Source: CAZDOD01 sp964506935
GTDB taxonomy: Bacteria > Desulfobacterota > Zymogenia > Zymogenales > Zymogenaceae
Reading direction: 5' to 3'
DNA: 24,445 nt
NCBI GenBank assembly: GCA_964506935.1
Contig: CAZDOD010000019.1
Location: 1 to 24,445 of the forward strand
This document shows positions 1 to 7,320 of the stretch, one piece after another (positions within the stretch are counted from its first letter, which is position 1; each line of letters opens with the position of its first letter). Made by a program: the position numbers and the translations under genes. Under the pieces are notes generated by a model that saw only the letters and a list, made by a program, of their open reading frames with translations, searched no databases and was not told the origin of the DNA.

Positions 1-38
1 TCGCCCTGCCCCAGCGATTGAATTGCCGGTGACCGATC

Positions 39-1202
39 GTGGCGGTGGTTTCCACATTTAAGGGCGGCTTGAGATATGAGGATGAAGGTAACAACGGCAT
101 AAACAACCTCATCTCGAACATGATTACACGCGGCACGAAAAACCTTACTGCAAAAAAAATCACTGATATTACCCGCAGGACGGCGAGCAGCTTTTCGGGT
201 TTTTCGGGGAAAAACACCTTTGGGCTCGAGGCCGAGTTCCTAAAAGAATATGAGAACGAGGGTTGGGATCTCCTTTCCGATATGATCAAAAATCCATCGT
301 TCGATTCGGACGAATTGGCAAAGGTCAAAAAGGAGGCCCTGGCCGAAAAAGACGCCGAAAAGGACGATCTCGTTACAACCACCGTCAGGCTCTTCAGAAA
401 GGCCCTATATAGAGACCACCCATATTCAATGCCGGATAACGGCACAGAAGAGAATATAGAATCTTTGACCAGAGACGACCTGATAAAATATTATGAGTCT
501 TTCGCAGTCCCGTCCAACATGGTGATTGCGGTTGTGGGGGACGTTGATGCCGATGATATTTTAGGGAGGGTCAGGGGGCTTTTTGGAGATTTTTCCGGGG
601 GTGACTTTGGGCCTCCTGTGGTTTCTTCTCCCGAAAAGCCAAGCTCTCCTGTCGAGGTGCGAAAGGAGACGAGAGATAAGGAGCAGGCACACATATTCTT
701 CGGCTTTTTGGGGACTGACCTTCTGAATCCCGATTATTGCAAATTGGAGGTCTTGAGCGCCGTACTTTCCGGGCATGGTGGTAGGTTGTTTAGTGAGATC
801 AGGGAGAAACATGGCCTCGCATATTCAGTAAGTGCGTTCAATATAGGTGGTCTTGATAGGGGTTTCTTTGGTGTATATTTGGCAACCGAGCCGAAAAACA
901 TAAGTAGGGTAAAGGGGCTGATAAAGGAAGAGTTCATGAAGGTAAAGGAGGACGGTATAACTCCCGAAGAGCTCGAAAGGGCGAAAAATTACATCGTTGG
1001 AAATTATGAGCTGGGTCTTCAAAGGAATATCGATGTGGCCCGGAACATGGCGATCTATGAGTTATACGGCCTCGGCTACGATTACCCCTTTTTATATTCC
1101 GAAAAGATATTCTCTGTAACCCAAGAGGATATTTTAAATACGGCGGACGAGTATATTGATTTTGGGTCGATGGTGATCTCGGTAGTTAGCCCTCCCTTTT
1201 GA
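39..1202 (+). CDS. M16 peptidase-like protein, inactive half, 5' truncated
   Basis: This is an M16 (pitrilysin/insulinase) fold. It shows the opening pattern of an M16 domain (residues 8-35), the REKHGLAYSV motif typical of the family, and a complete C-terminus. The zinc motif HxxEH is replaced by N23, S26 and N27 when aligned with H46, E49 and H50 of the active M16 protein encoded at 18854-20101, although the distal glutamate appears to be kept. Inactive halves of this kind are usually the second half of a ~900-residue tandem M16 protein, or the partner subunit of an active one. The frame continues upstream to base 33 with plausible family residues, then meets TGA at 30-32. There is no ribosome binding site at the GTG at 39, so I read this as the tail of a longer gene cut or frameshifted at the window edge. 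Its 3' end overlaps the opposing MFS gene by 17 bases. Confidence 0.8.
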   Translation: MAVVSTFKGGLRYEDEGNNGINNLISNMITRGTKNLTAKKITDITRRTASSFSGFSGKNTFGLEAEFLKEYENEGWDLLSDMIKNPSFDSDELAKVKKEALAEKDAEKDDLVTTTVRLFRKALYRDHPYSMPDNGTEENIESLTRDDLIKYYESFAVPSNMVIAVVGDVDADDILGRVRGLFGDFSGGDFGPPVVSSPEKPSSPVEVRKETRDKEQAHIFFGFLGTDLLNPDYCKLEVLSAVLSGHGGRLFSEIREKHGLAYSVSAFNIGGLDRGFFGVYLATEPKNISRVKGLIKEEFMKVKEDGITPEELERAKNYIVGNYELGLQRNIDVARNMAIYELYGLGYDYPFLYSEKIFSVTQEDILNTADEYIDFGSMVISVVSPPF

Positions 1203-2376
1203 CCCTGACCCCGAAGAGCATCACCGATGAGATCAGCGCAAGTCCTGCTCCCATGATGAAGGCGTATTGTGAGCCGATATACTGCCAGATCAGCCCGAAT
1301 ATCAGGCTTGCCGGTAGGGCGGCAAGACCCACCGTGAGGTTGAAGAGGCCGTATGCCGTCCCCATCTTGTCTCCTTTAACCATATCGGCGACCATAGCCT
1401 TTTCGGTCCCCTCGGTGAGTCCGAAATAGACGCCGTAGACGGCAAACAGAAACCACATCTCGCTTGTGCCTGTGGTAAAGGCAAATGCTATGTAAATAAT
1501 CCCGTAGAAGGCCCACCCTGCGATGATGACCGCCTTTCGTCCGATCTTGTCCGAAAGGAGTCCGCCGGGGGTAGAGGTTACGGCCTTGACTATATGGAGG
1601 ACGATCCACAGGAGCGGGATCTGGAGCATCGTTATTCCGGTGTCCTGTGCTTTCAGGAGGAGGAATGCGTCAGATGAGTTTCCGAGCGTAAAGATCAGCA
1701 TGACAATAAGGTAGTATCTGAAATTTTTGTCCATCCCCCGAATACCCTGGCCGAGCGTTAATTTTTCGGGGGATTTTTTCGGCCTTACCTCCTTTACGGC
1801 GAAGTAGACGATGAAAAGCACGATCACACCGGGGATAGCAGATAGCAGAAATAGGTATCTCAGGTCGTTTTGTATGAGCGGCAGCAGAATGATGGCTGCC
1901 AGTGGCCCAAAAATGGCGCCGGCATGATCCAAGGCCCTTTGGAAGCCGAAGGCGAATCCCCTGTTTTTCTCGCCGGCCGAGTCCGCAAGGAGGGCGTCCC
2001 TTGGCGATGTCCTTACCCCTTTTCCGACTCGGTCTGCAAATCTCAAAAGGAGGACATGGAGCCATGAGCTTGCTATCCCAATAAGGGGCCTCACGATATT
2101 TGACAGTGTGTAACCGGCGGCGAAGATAGGCTTTCTCCTCTTGTATTTGTCGGAAAAAAAGCCCGAGAAGAATTTTAGGACCGAGGCGGTACTCTCTGCC
2201 AATCCTTCTATGATCCCGAGTACCGCCGCCCCCGCCCCCAAGACACTTGTTATGAACAGGGGGAGGAGAGGGTAGATCATTTCGGAGGCGAAGTCGTTAA
2301 AGAAGCTTACTAGGCCCAAAAAGAAGATATTTTTTCTGGCCTCTTTCTTTTCGCTTTGAGATCTGTTGTCTTTCAT
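1186..2376 (-). CDS. MFS transporter
   Basis: A 396-residue inner-membrane protein with about twelve hydrophobic segments, normal for the Major Facilitator Superfamily. The loop after helix 2 carries the motif-A signature (residues 71-83, SGFFSDKYKRRKP), and a degenerate copy, PGGLLSDKIGRK, follows the eighth helix in the second half. A conserved block RFADRVGKGVRTSPRDALL lies at 112-130. The substrate cannot be read from sequence; drug or small-metabolite efflux is typical for this type. The ATG at 2376 opens a short charged N-terminus. A GGAG lies 17 bases upstream, too far to be a convincing ribosome binding site. The gene stands alone, convergent with the M16 gene, and its upstream side runs into the assembly gap. 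Confidence 0.85.
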   Translation of the reverse strand: MKDNRSQSEKKEARKNIFFLGLVSFFNDFASEMIYPLLPLFITSVLGAGAAVLGIIEGLAESTASVLKFFSGFFSDKYKRRKPIFAAGYTLSNIVRPLIGIASSWLHVLLLRFADRVGKGVRTSPRDALLADSAGEKNRGFAFGFQRALDHAGAIFGPLAAIILLPLIQNDLRYLFLLSAIPGVIVLFIVYFAVKEVRPKKSPEKLTLGQGIRGMDKNFRYYLIVMLIFTLGNSSDAFLLLKAQDTGITMLQIPLLWIVLHIVKAVTSTPGGLLSDKIGRKAVIIAGWAFYGIIYIAFAFTTGTSEMWFLFAVYGVYFGLTEGTEKAMVADMVKGDKMGTAYGLFNLTVGLAALPASLIFGLIWQYIGSQYAFIMGAGLALISSVMLFGVRVKREG

Positions 2377-2458
2377 GTTTTTATAATCAAAAACTCCATT
2401 TTAGATCGATAGCTCTATAAAGAACCTATCTTGAACCTCTATTGGATTTCTTATGTGT

Positions 2459-2558
2459 NNNNNNNNNNNNNNNNNNNNNNNNNNNNNNNNNNNNNNNNNN
2501 NNNNNNNNNNNNNNNNNNNNNNNNNNNNNNNNNNNNNNNNNNNNNNNNNNNNNNNNNN
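2459..2558. other. Assembly gap of 100 N
   Basis: Exactly 100 N, the usual placeholder for a scaffold join of unknown length. It lies in the intergenic space 2377-2671 between the MFS gene and the lipoprotein gene. The 82 bases to its left show no gene. Adjacency across the gap is an assembly inference. Confidence 0.95.
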
Positions 2559-2592
2559 GGAACTTTTTTGTGGCAAAATCGTCAATATTTAT

Positions 2593-2631
2593 TTGACACA
2601 AATTTTCTGTGGTAATATGTCCCAATTTGTG
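2593..2631 (+). promoter_or_regulatory. Candidate promoter with overlapping inverted repeat, lipoprotein gene
   Basis: TTGACA at 2593-2598 and TAATAT at 2613-2618, the latter preceded by TGG (an extended -10 pattern). The spacer is 14 bases, shorter than usual, and the extended -10 could partly compensate. An inverted repeat CACAAATT (2597-2604) and AATTTGTG (2624-2631) is centred on the -10 box, where a repressor could bind. The lipoprotein ATG is at 2672, behind AGGAG. The boxes are seen; the function is inferred. Confidence 0.4.
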
Positions 2632-2671
2632 ATATATTTTCCTGTGACATCTTAGTAGAGGAGATATTTTT

Positions 2672-4660
2672 ATGTCATTTTTAAAGCGGATTGGACGGGC
2701 AGTATCGGTATTATCGGTTGTCCTCATTATTTTTCTTGGTACCTCTTGTGTCACTATTCGCGGGACGCGGCTTCCTGATCCTTCGAAATCGATGTTAACC
2801 TCCTACAATGGGGCCGAGAGCGACTTTAGGAGTGGAAGATATCAAGATGCCCTGTCGGGCTATCTCTACTGCGTAGATGAGTTTCCAAAAAATACACTGA
2901 CCGACAACGCCCTTATAAAGGCCGGGGATATCTACCTTGCGAGGGGGGATTTTTCCACGGCCGAGAACCTCTACCTAAGGGTGGTTCGTGAATTCGTATT
3001 TTCGGACACCTATGACGAAGCTCGCTATAAGCTGGGCCAGATATATTTCAAGTTGGGCAGATATCAAGATGCTATCGAGATATTGAAGTCTTTGGCAAGG
3101 GATTCACGGTACGGGGCAAACAGTGTAAAGACATCTGTGACCCTGGCGAACAGCTATTTCATGGTCGGTGATTACGTATCGGCGATATACTGGTTTTCCG
3201 ATACGGCCGATCTAGCGCCCGATGCCTCGACCAAGAGCAATGCCTACAAAAATATCAAGACCATCGTCGAGGGATACCTCTCTGAAGACGAGATCGCCAA
3301 GGTATCGGATAATTACAAAGGAAAGGCCGCCGGCGGCTACGCCTCCTATGTTCTGGCACAGCGATACATCATACGGGGAGATATCGATAAGGCGAGGGAG
3401 GAACTCCTCAAGATCGTCAGGACCCAGCCTGACCACGAATACTATTATGAGGCACAGGGGCTCCTGAACGAGATCAAGGGTAGCTTTACGGCCGGGGGGG
3501 AGATAACAGTGGGGGTCATCCTTCCCCTTTCGGGGCGGAACTCGGCCTTTGGAGGTCGTGTCAGGACGGGGATGGAGTTCGCATCGGGCGCACTCGGATT
3601 TACAGACGGGCCGAAAATAAGGCTGATAATTAAGGATTCCGGGGCAAACCCGACCACCGCTTCCTACGCCGTCATAGACCTCGCGCGAAACGACGATGTC
3701 ATAGCGATCGTCGGCCCTATGGTCAAGGATACCGCCCTTTCAGCCGCCTACGACGCCCAAAGACTCGGCATCCCGATAATAACCCTCACAAAGGAGAGCG
3801 GCATCACCGATATCGGCGATTACGTTTTCAGGAACTTCCTGACCAACACAGACGAGATCCGCGGTCTGGTAAGATACATCGTGCAGGCGAGGGGGCTGCG
3901 TCATTTTGCAATCCTTTATCCCGAGGATGCGTATGGCAACGAGATGAAGGATCTATTCTCCCGTGAGGTGGGCTACTACGGCTGCAGCGTGGTGGCGGAA
4001 AAATCATACACCGATGAGACGCAGGATTTCCGCTCAACTATAAAGGAGCTCCTTTCTGATACAGGCGAGACTACAAGGGGGAAGGCAAATTTCGATGCCC
4101 TCTTCATCCCCGATTACTACAATGTTGTAGGCATGATCATCCCCTATATATTCTTTTTCGACTTGAAGGGAGTGACACTCATAGGTACCGATGGGTGGAA
4201 CGATCCCGGTCTCGTGGATATAACGGGTGACTTCCTTGTGGGCTCATACTTCGCCGATGCATTTACTCCCAACAGCAATCGCCCCGAGGTCAAGCAGTTT
4301 GTGGAGGATTTTATCTCGATCTTCGGCCGCGAGCCCGGAGTACTTGAGGCATACGGCTACGACACAATAAAGATGATACAGTATCTTGTGAAAACCCAGG
4401 GAATAGATGACCGCAGTGAGATGAAGGAGGCGCTCCTTTCGATCAGGGACTATCACGGCGTTACGGGATATACATCTATTGAGAGAAACGGCGATTCCAC
4501 AAAGGACCCGATGATACTCACCGTCATGGAATCGGAGGAGGAGCTTCTGCTCACCATCGCCGAGGAGCCGGAGGAGGGGGTTGCAATCGCCGAAGAGATC
4601 CCCGAGACGATAAAAAAGAAACTCATCATTGTGGAGGTCCCCGATTCTTTGAGATACTGA
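2672..4660 (+). CDS. TPR / periplasmic-binding lipoprotein, LpoA-like
   Basis: 662 residues. The N-terminus has basic residues and a hydrophobic core ending in LGTSC with Cys26, so it is probably a lipoprotein, although Gly rather than Leu at -3 makes the lipobox imperfect. Residues ~45-265 form tetratricopeptide-like helical repeats (SGRYQDALSGY, LGRYQDAIEIL and others). Residues ~278-615 form a type-I periplasmic-binding (Peripla_BP_6, leucine-binding-like) fold opening with GVILPLSGRNSAFGG. An acidic tail follows. This architecture matches the penicillin-binding-protein-activator (LpoA) family and similar deltaproteobacterial proteins, so a role in envelope or peptidoglycan synthesis is plausible but inferred; the alternative is ligand sensing or uptake. 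AGGAG eight to nine bases before the ATG supports the start. The nuclease gene follows 24 bases downstream, probably in the same transcript. Confidence 0.8.
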   Translation: MSFLKRIGRAVSVLSVVLIIFLGTSCVTIRGTRLPDPSKSMLTSYNGAESDFRSGRYQDALSGYLYCVDEFPKNTLTDNALIKAGDIYLARGDFSTAENLYLRVVREFVFSDTYDEARYKLGQIYFKLGRYQDAIEILKSLARDSRYGANSVKTSVTLANSYFMVGDYVSAIYWFSDTADLAPDASTKSNAYKNIKTIVEGYLSEDEIAKVSDNYKGKAAGGYASYVLAQRYIIRGDIDKAREELLKIVRTQPDHEYYYEAQGLLNEIKGSFTAGGEITVGVILPLSGRNSAFGGRVRTGMEFASGALGFTDGPKIRLIIKDSGANPTTASYAVIDLARNDDVIAIVGPMVKDTALSAAYDAQRLGIPIITLTKESGITDIGDYVFRNFLTNTDEIRGLVRYIVQARGLRHFAILYPEDAYGNEMKDLFSREVGYYGCSVVAEKSYTDETQDFRSTIKELLSDTGETTRGKANFDALFIPDYYNVVGMIIPYIFFFDLKGVTLIGTDGWNDPGLVDITGDFLVGSYFADAFTPNSNRPEVKQFVEDFISIFGREPGVLEAYGYDTIKMIQYLVKTQGIDDRSEMKEALLSIRDYHGVTGYTSIERNGDSTKDPMILTVMESEEELLLTIAEEPEEGVAIAEEIPETIKKKLIIVEVPDSLRY

Positions 4661-4669
4661 TATGCCGCC

Positions 4670-4699
4670 TAATTATGGCTAATCATGGCTAATTATGGA
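4670..4699 (+). repeat. Three tandem 10-mers spanning a start codon
   Basis: Three head-to-tail copies of TAATYATGGM at 4670-4679, 4680-4689 and 4690-4699. Each contains an ATG (4675, 4685, 4695), and a 10-base period places them in three different frames. Only the middle ATG opens the nuclease reading frame; the first meets a stop after five codons and the third is in another frame. Confidence 0.85.
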
Positions 4700-5503
4700 T
4701 CGAAAAGGATTCCCAAAAGTAAGGCGAAGATAAATTTCATCGCCCCAATCCCCTTTGCGGTCCTGATATCCGCCCTTATTCTATACCGATCCCTTTCACC
4801 CGGTCTCACATCCGAAGAAAGCCTCTTTGTAAAGAAGGTCTTCGATGGGGATAGCATACTTCTTTTGGACGGCCGGGAGATCAGATACATTGGCATCGAC
4901 GCCCCCGAGACTTCCGGTAAAAAGCCGCAGGAATACTACGGTGGGGAAGCGAGGGAGTTAAACGAAGACCTCGTCTTGGGAAAAGAGGTGAGGCTTGAGT
5001 TTGATGTCGAAAAAAAAGATATTTATGACAGGACATTGGCCTACGTATATCTCGGGGACGTCATGATAAACCTCGAGATGGTAAAGGCCGGTTGCGCCCT
5101 TGCCGTACCCTACCCTCCGAACCTGACACATCAAGAAGAGCTATGTGAGGTGATGCTTCGCGCCCGAAAAGAAAAAGCGGGTATCTGGGAAAACCCCGAC
5201 GTCTGGATGATCACAACTGATGAGGCAGGCCGATACATCGGCCTATCGAAGACCGTGGTTGGGAGGGTGATCCATTCGGATACGAATAGCGCGGGGACAT
5301 TTTTGAATTTCGGAGATGATTTCTCGCGTGATTTTACGGCCTTTATCCCCAAAAAATACCATAGCCTATTCTATGATCAGTCGATCCTTGATCCCGCCGG
5401 AAAATACCTTGGGAGACTGGTTGAGGTCACGGGGACTTTGTGGGAGAAGAACGGCCCAAGCATAACCGTCCGTCACCCGTGTCAGATATACATCAGAGAA
5501 TGA
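4685..5503 (+). CDS. Membrane-anchored thermonuclease (SNase-like) protein
   Basis: 272 residues. A single hydrophobic segment at ~17-35 follows a basic N-terminus, so it is an anchored or exported nuclease facing the periplasm. The staphylococcal-nuclease fold starts near residue 48. FDGDS supplies a calcium ligand (D56), IRYIGIDAPET supplies R67, D72 and E75 (R35, D40 and E43 in the classic enzyme), and DRTLAYVYL supplies R116 (classic R87), so the catalytic set is complete. A C-terminal region (~185-272) looks like an OB-fold-type extension (VVGRVIHSD…GTFLNFGDDF). The start at 4685 is the only ATG in frame near the N-terminus. It lies inside a triple 10-base repeat, and I see no ribosome binding site. 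It follows the lipoprotein gene by 24 bases. Sugar-non-specific DNA/RNA cleavage is expected; the biological target is unknown. Confidence 0.88.
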   Translation: MANYGSKRIPKSKAKINFIAPIPFAVLISALILYRSLSPGLTSEESLFVKKVFDGDSILLLDGREIRYIGIDAPETSGKKPQEYYGGEARELNEDLVLGKEVRLEFDVEKKDIYDRTLAYVYLGDVMINLEMVKAGCALAVPYPPNLTHQEELCEVMLRARKEKAGIWENPDVWMITTDEAGRYIGLSKTVVGRVIHSDTNSAGTFLNFGDDFSRDFTAFIPKKYHSLFYDQSILDPAGKYLGRLVEVTGTLWEKNGPSITVRHPCQIYIRE

Positions 5504-5571
5504 TAAAAATTTCGGTATGCGGGTAAATCCCTTGAAAGCGCGATGGAAGGCGGGATCTGATCCAATATCCT

Positions 5572-6741
5572 CTATTCCGAAGGTATTTTGACCTGTGGCT
5601 CCGTGAGGAAAAACTCCCCTTTCGATATCCAGTCCTTAAGCTTGGCCGCTATCTCCCGTGCCCTCACGCGGCTTGAGAGCGGCACGGTCTGTATCTCTTT
5701 TCCCCCCAGGGTGATTTTTCCGGAGTTTAGGGCACCGTAGTTTGTCCAGTCGATTATTTTTCCCGTCGCCTGTGGGTAATCCTCGCTGTAGTCCACGATG
5801 GGGGCCTCGATCTCGTCGTCGGCGATGGATGTGTGATACGCCATCTCTTCTGTGAGGATCGGTATCGGGATCCCAAGCCCCACGGCCATCGTGCATCCGT
5901 ATCCCGCAAAGCTCAAGCCGACAAGGAATCTCGAATTCATCCCCTTGAGGTCACCCATGACGGAGATTGTCCCCGATGGGGTCGTGGGGACACCTTTGAC
6001 ACCCCGTGAGACCTTGGGGTTGTGCTGTGTCCCGTGCCAGACGACATATCCCACGCCGCCGCCCAAGAATATCCTTGTCCCCAGTCCGATCGTCTTAAAG
6101 TATGGGTCGTTTAGGAGGGGTGAAAGCGCAGCGGCGCTGCTGTAATTTGCATTTTCGAGTTTCGGCCTGAGCACGCCCATATAGGTATAGAGTGTCCTGT
6201 CTCCCTTGTTCACCGCGACGTTATAGTTCTGGTATGCGTTCCTCGGATTCATTAAGACGGCGTACGGGAAATCCTTGAGGCTCATTTTTTTCTTTACGTC
6301 CTTGCTGGGATAGCAGTCGGTGCCGTAGGACTCGGCCACAAATTCGACTTTCTTTCCGGCGACGAGATCCTCTATCACGTGACCGCCGCCGTATAGGAAT
6401 CGCCCGGGAAAAACCTTGTTTAGGGGATCATCTATTGCGGTCTCGGCCGCACCGATATAAAAATCCACTGCCGCTATACCCGCATAGGCGGGGACGTTGT
6501 TGATCAATACCCTCGACGCCTTTATCCTTGGTTTTGTGTGCCCGAAATTAAAAAACGCCCCGGATGAACACATTGGCCCGAATGTCCCGGTCGTGACCAC
6601 GTCAACCTTTTTGGCGGCCTTGACCTCGCCCTCTTTTTTTACGAGTTTGACCATCTCCTCGGCGGTTATAACCACGACCTTACCATTCTTGATTTTCTCG
6701 TTGATGTCGGAGATACTCTTCTCTACAACATTTTTGCCCAT
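5572..6741 (-). CDS. Homocysteine biosynthesis protein (HcyBio, DUF39)
   Basis: About 389 residues, clearly of the HcyBio/DUF39 family (COG1900), which in methanogens and many sulfate reducers takes part in making homocysteine from aspartate semialdehyde and a sulfur donor. Recognisable blocks (numbered from a TTG codon at 6753) are VDVVTTGTFGPMCSSGAF with C62, then NFGHTKPRIKASRV, YGTDCYPSK with C147, LGGGVGYVVWHGTQHNP, and the C-terminal REIAAKLKDWISKGEFFLTEP. The two cysteines are candidates for the persulfide-carrying residues described in the family. No ferredoxin or CBS extension is fused. I prefer the ATG at 6741 over the TTG at 6753; neither has a good ribosome binding site. The gene lies just after a terminator, so it is probably transcribed separately or by read-through. 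The usual partner proteins are not in this window. Confidence 0.88.
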   Translation of the reverse strand: MGKNVVEKSISDINEKIKNGKVVVITAEEMVKLVKKEGEVKAAKKVDVVTTGTFGPMCSSGAFFNFGHTKPRIKASRVLINNVPAYAGIAAVDFYIGAAETAIDDPLNKVFPGRFLYGGGHVIEDLVAGKKVEFVAESYGTDCYPSKDVKKKMSLKDFPYAVLMNPRNAYQNYNVAVNKGDRTLYTYMGVLRPKLENANYSSAAALSPLLNDPYFKTIGLGTRIFLGGGVGYVVWHGTQHNPKVSRGVKGVPTTPSGTISVMGDLKGMNSRFLVGLSFAGYGCTMAVGLGIPIPILTEEMAYHTSIADDEIEAPIVDYSEDYPQATGKIIDWTNYGALNSGKITLGGKEIQTVPLSSRVRAREIAAKLKDWISKGEFFLTEPQVKIPSE

Positions 6742-6772
6742 AACGATACCCAAATAGGATAGAAAAGGATAT

Positions 6773-6821
6773 AAAAGGCGCCGGCGCCCCTTTTTGATTT
6801 CGGTCGATAATCTCTATCGAC
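6773..6821 (-). terminator. Double-hairpin terminator after secreted-protein gene
   Basis: Reading on the minus strand, GTCGATA-GAGAT-TATCGAC (6821 down to 6803) overlaps the TAG stop of the upstream gene. It is followed by the 12-base palindrome GGCGCCGGCGCC (6788-6777), flanked by an A-run before and a TTTT run after. This is a good intrinsic terminator and could work in both directions. Confidence 0.65.
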
Positions 6822-7293
6822 AGTGGGTGAAGGGGAGTCCCCAGGGATTCAATTTGTGTTCTCCGAGGAAGGTCCTCCTTATTTCCCTTTTTTTGTCTAT
6901 CTTTAGATCGAATTTAATACAGGGATAATATCCATCGACATTAAAATCGAAACCGAATTCGTCTTTTTCGGTCTCGTAGGAAAAAACTATCGTGTGAGGA
7001 TTGGATAGCCTGACATCCTCATCCTTCATCTTGTTTGATGCCTTATCCAGATCTTCGAAGACGCCATTTGTCATCGTAATCCTTCCGGAAAATGAGTGGA
7101 GCACCCCGGCCGATATCGTCCTGAGGTGTATCCCGTCTTTGTCCCTCCAGATGTAATAGCAGTAGATCTTATCATCTATGTCGGGCTTACTCTCGATGTC
7201 GCCCTCGGCCCAGAGAGGAGAGACAACAAGAAATAGACATATTACGGCCAAGGCGAAATGGAGTGACCTATCGATAATCCTTTTAAATATCAC
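6814..7293 (-). CDS. Hypothetical secreted protein
   Basis: 159 residues, family not recognised. A signal peptide is clear: basic start (K4, R5), hydrophobic core at ~11-25, and a likely cleavage site after LWA at 29. The mature part is small, soluble and rich in beta-type sequence, with aromatic and charged clusters (IYCYYIWRDKDGIHLRT at about 43-59), two well-separated cysteines (~45 and 125) plus one near the C-terminus, and no catalytic motif that I know. It starts with GTG, with GAGAT about eight bases upstream. It lies 27 bases after the FGGY kinase on the same strand and ends in a strong terminator, so it is probably the last gene of the DUF362-kinase transcript. Confidence 0.7.
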   Translation of the reverse strand: MIFKRIIDRSLHFALAVICLFLVVSPLWAEGDIESKPDIDDKIYCYYIWRDKDGIHLRTISAGVLHSFSGRITMTNGVFEDLDKASNKMKDEDVRLSNPHTIVFSYETEKDEFGFDFNVDGYYPCIKFDLKIDKKREIRRTFLGEHKLNPWGLPFTHCR

Positions 7294-7320
7294 GTTTTTA
7301 TCTCAAAAAACTTTACCTTA

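Noticed and set aside
30..32. TGA before the M16 frame as a selenocysteine codon
   Set aside because: No M16 protein is known to use selenocysteine there, the position is not catalytic, and no SECIS-like hairpin follows. A frameshift or edge error is simpler.
1186..1202. Overlap of the M16 and MFS genes as a sign of error
   Set aside because: Both C-termini look complete; a 17-base convergent overlap is common in compact genomes.
5504..5571. Palindrome GGGATCTGATCC between convergent genes as a terminator
   Set aside because: Stem is short and no T-run follows on either strand.
6742..6753. In-frame TTG extending the HcyBio protein by four residues
   Set aside because: No ribosome binding site before it; the ATG at 6741 is the simpler start, though not strongly supported either.
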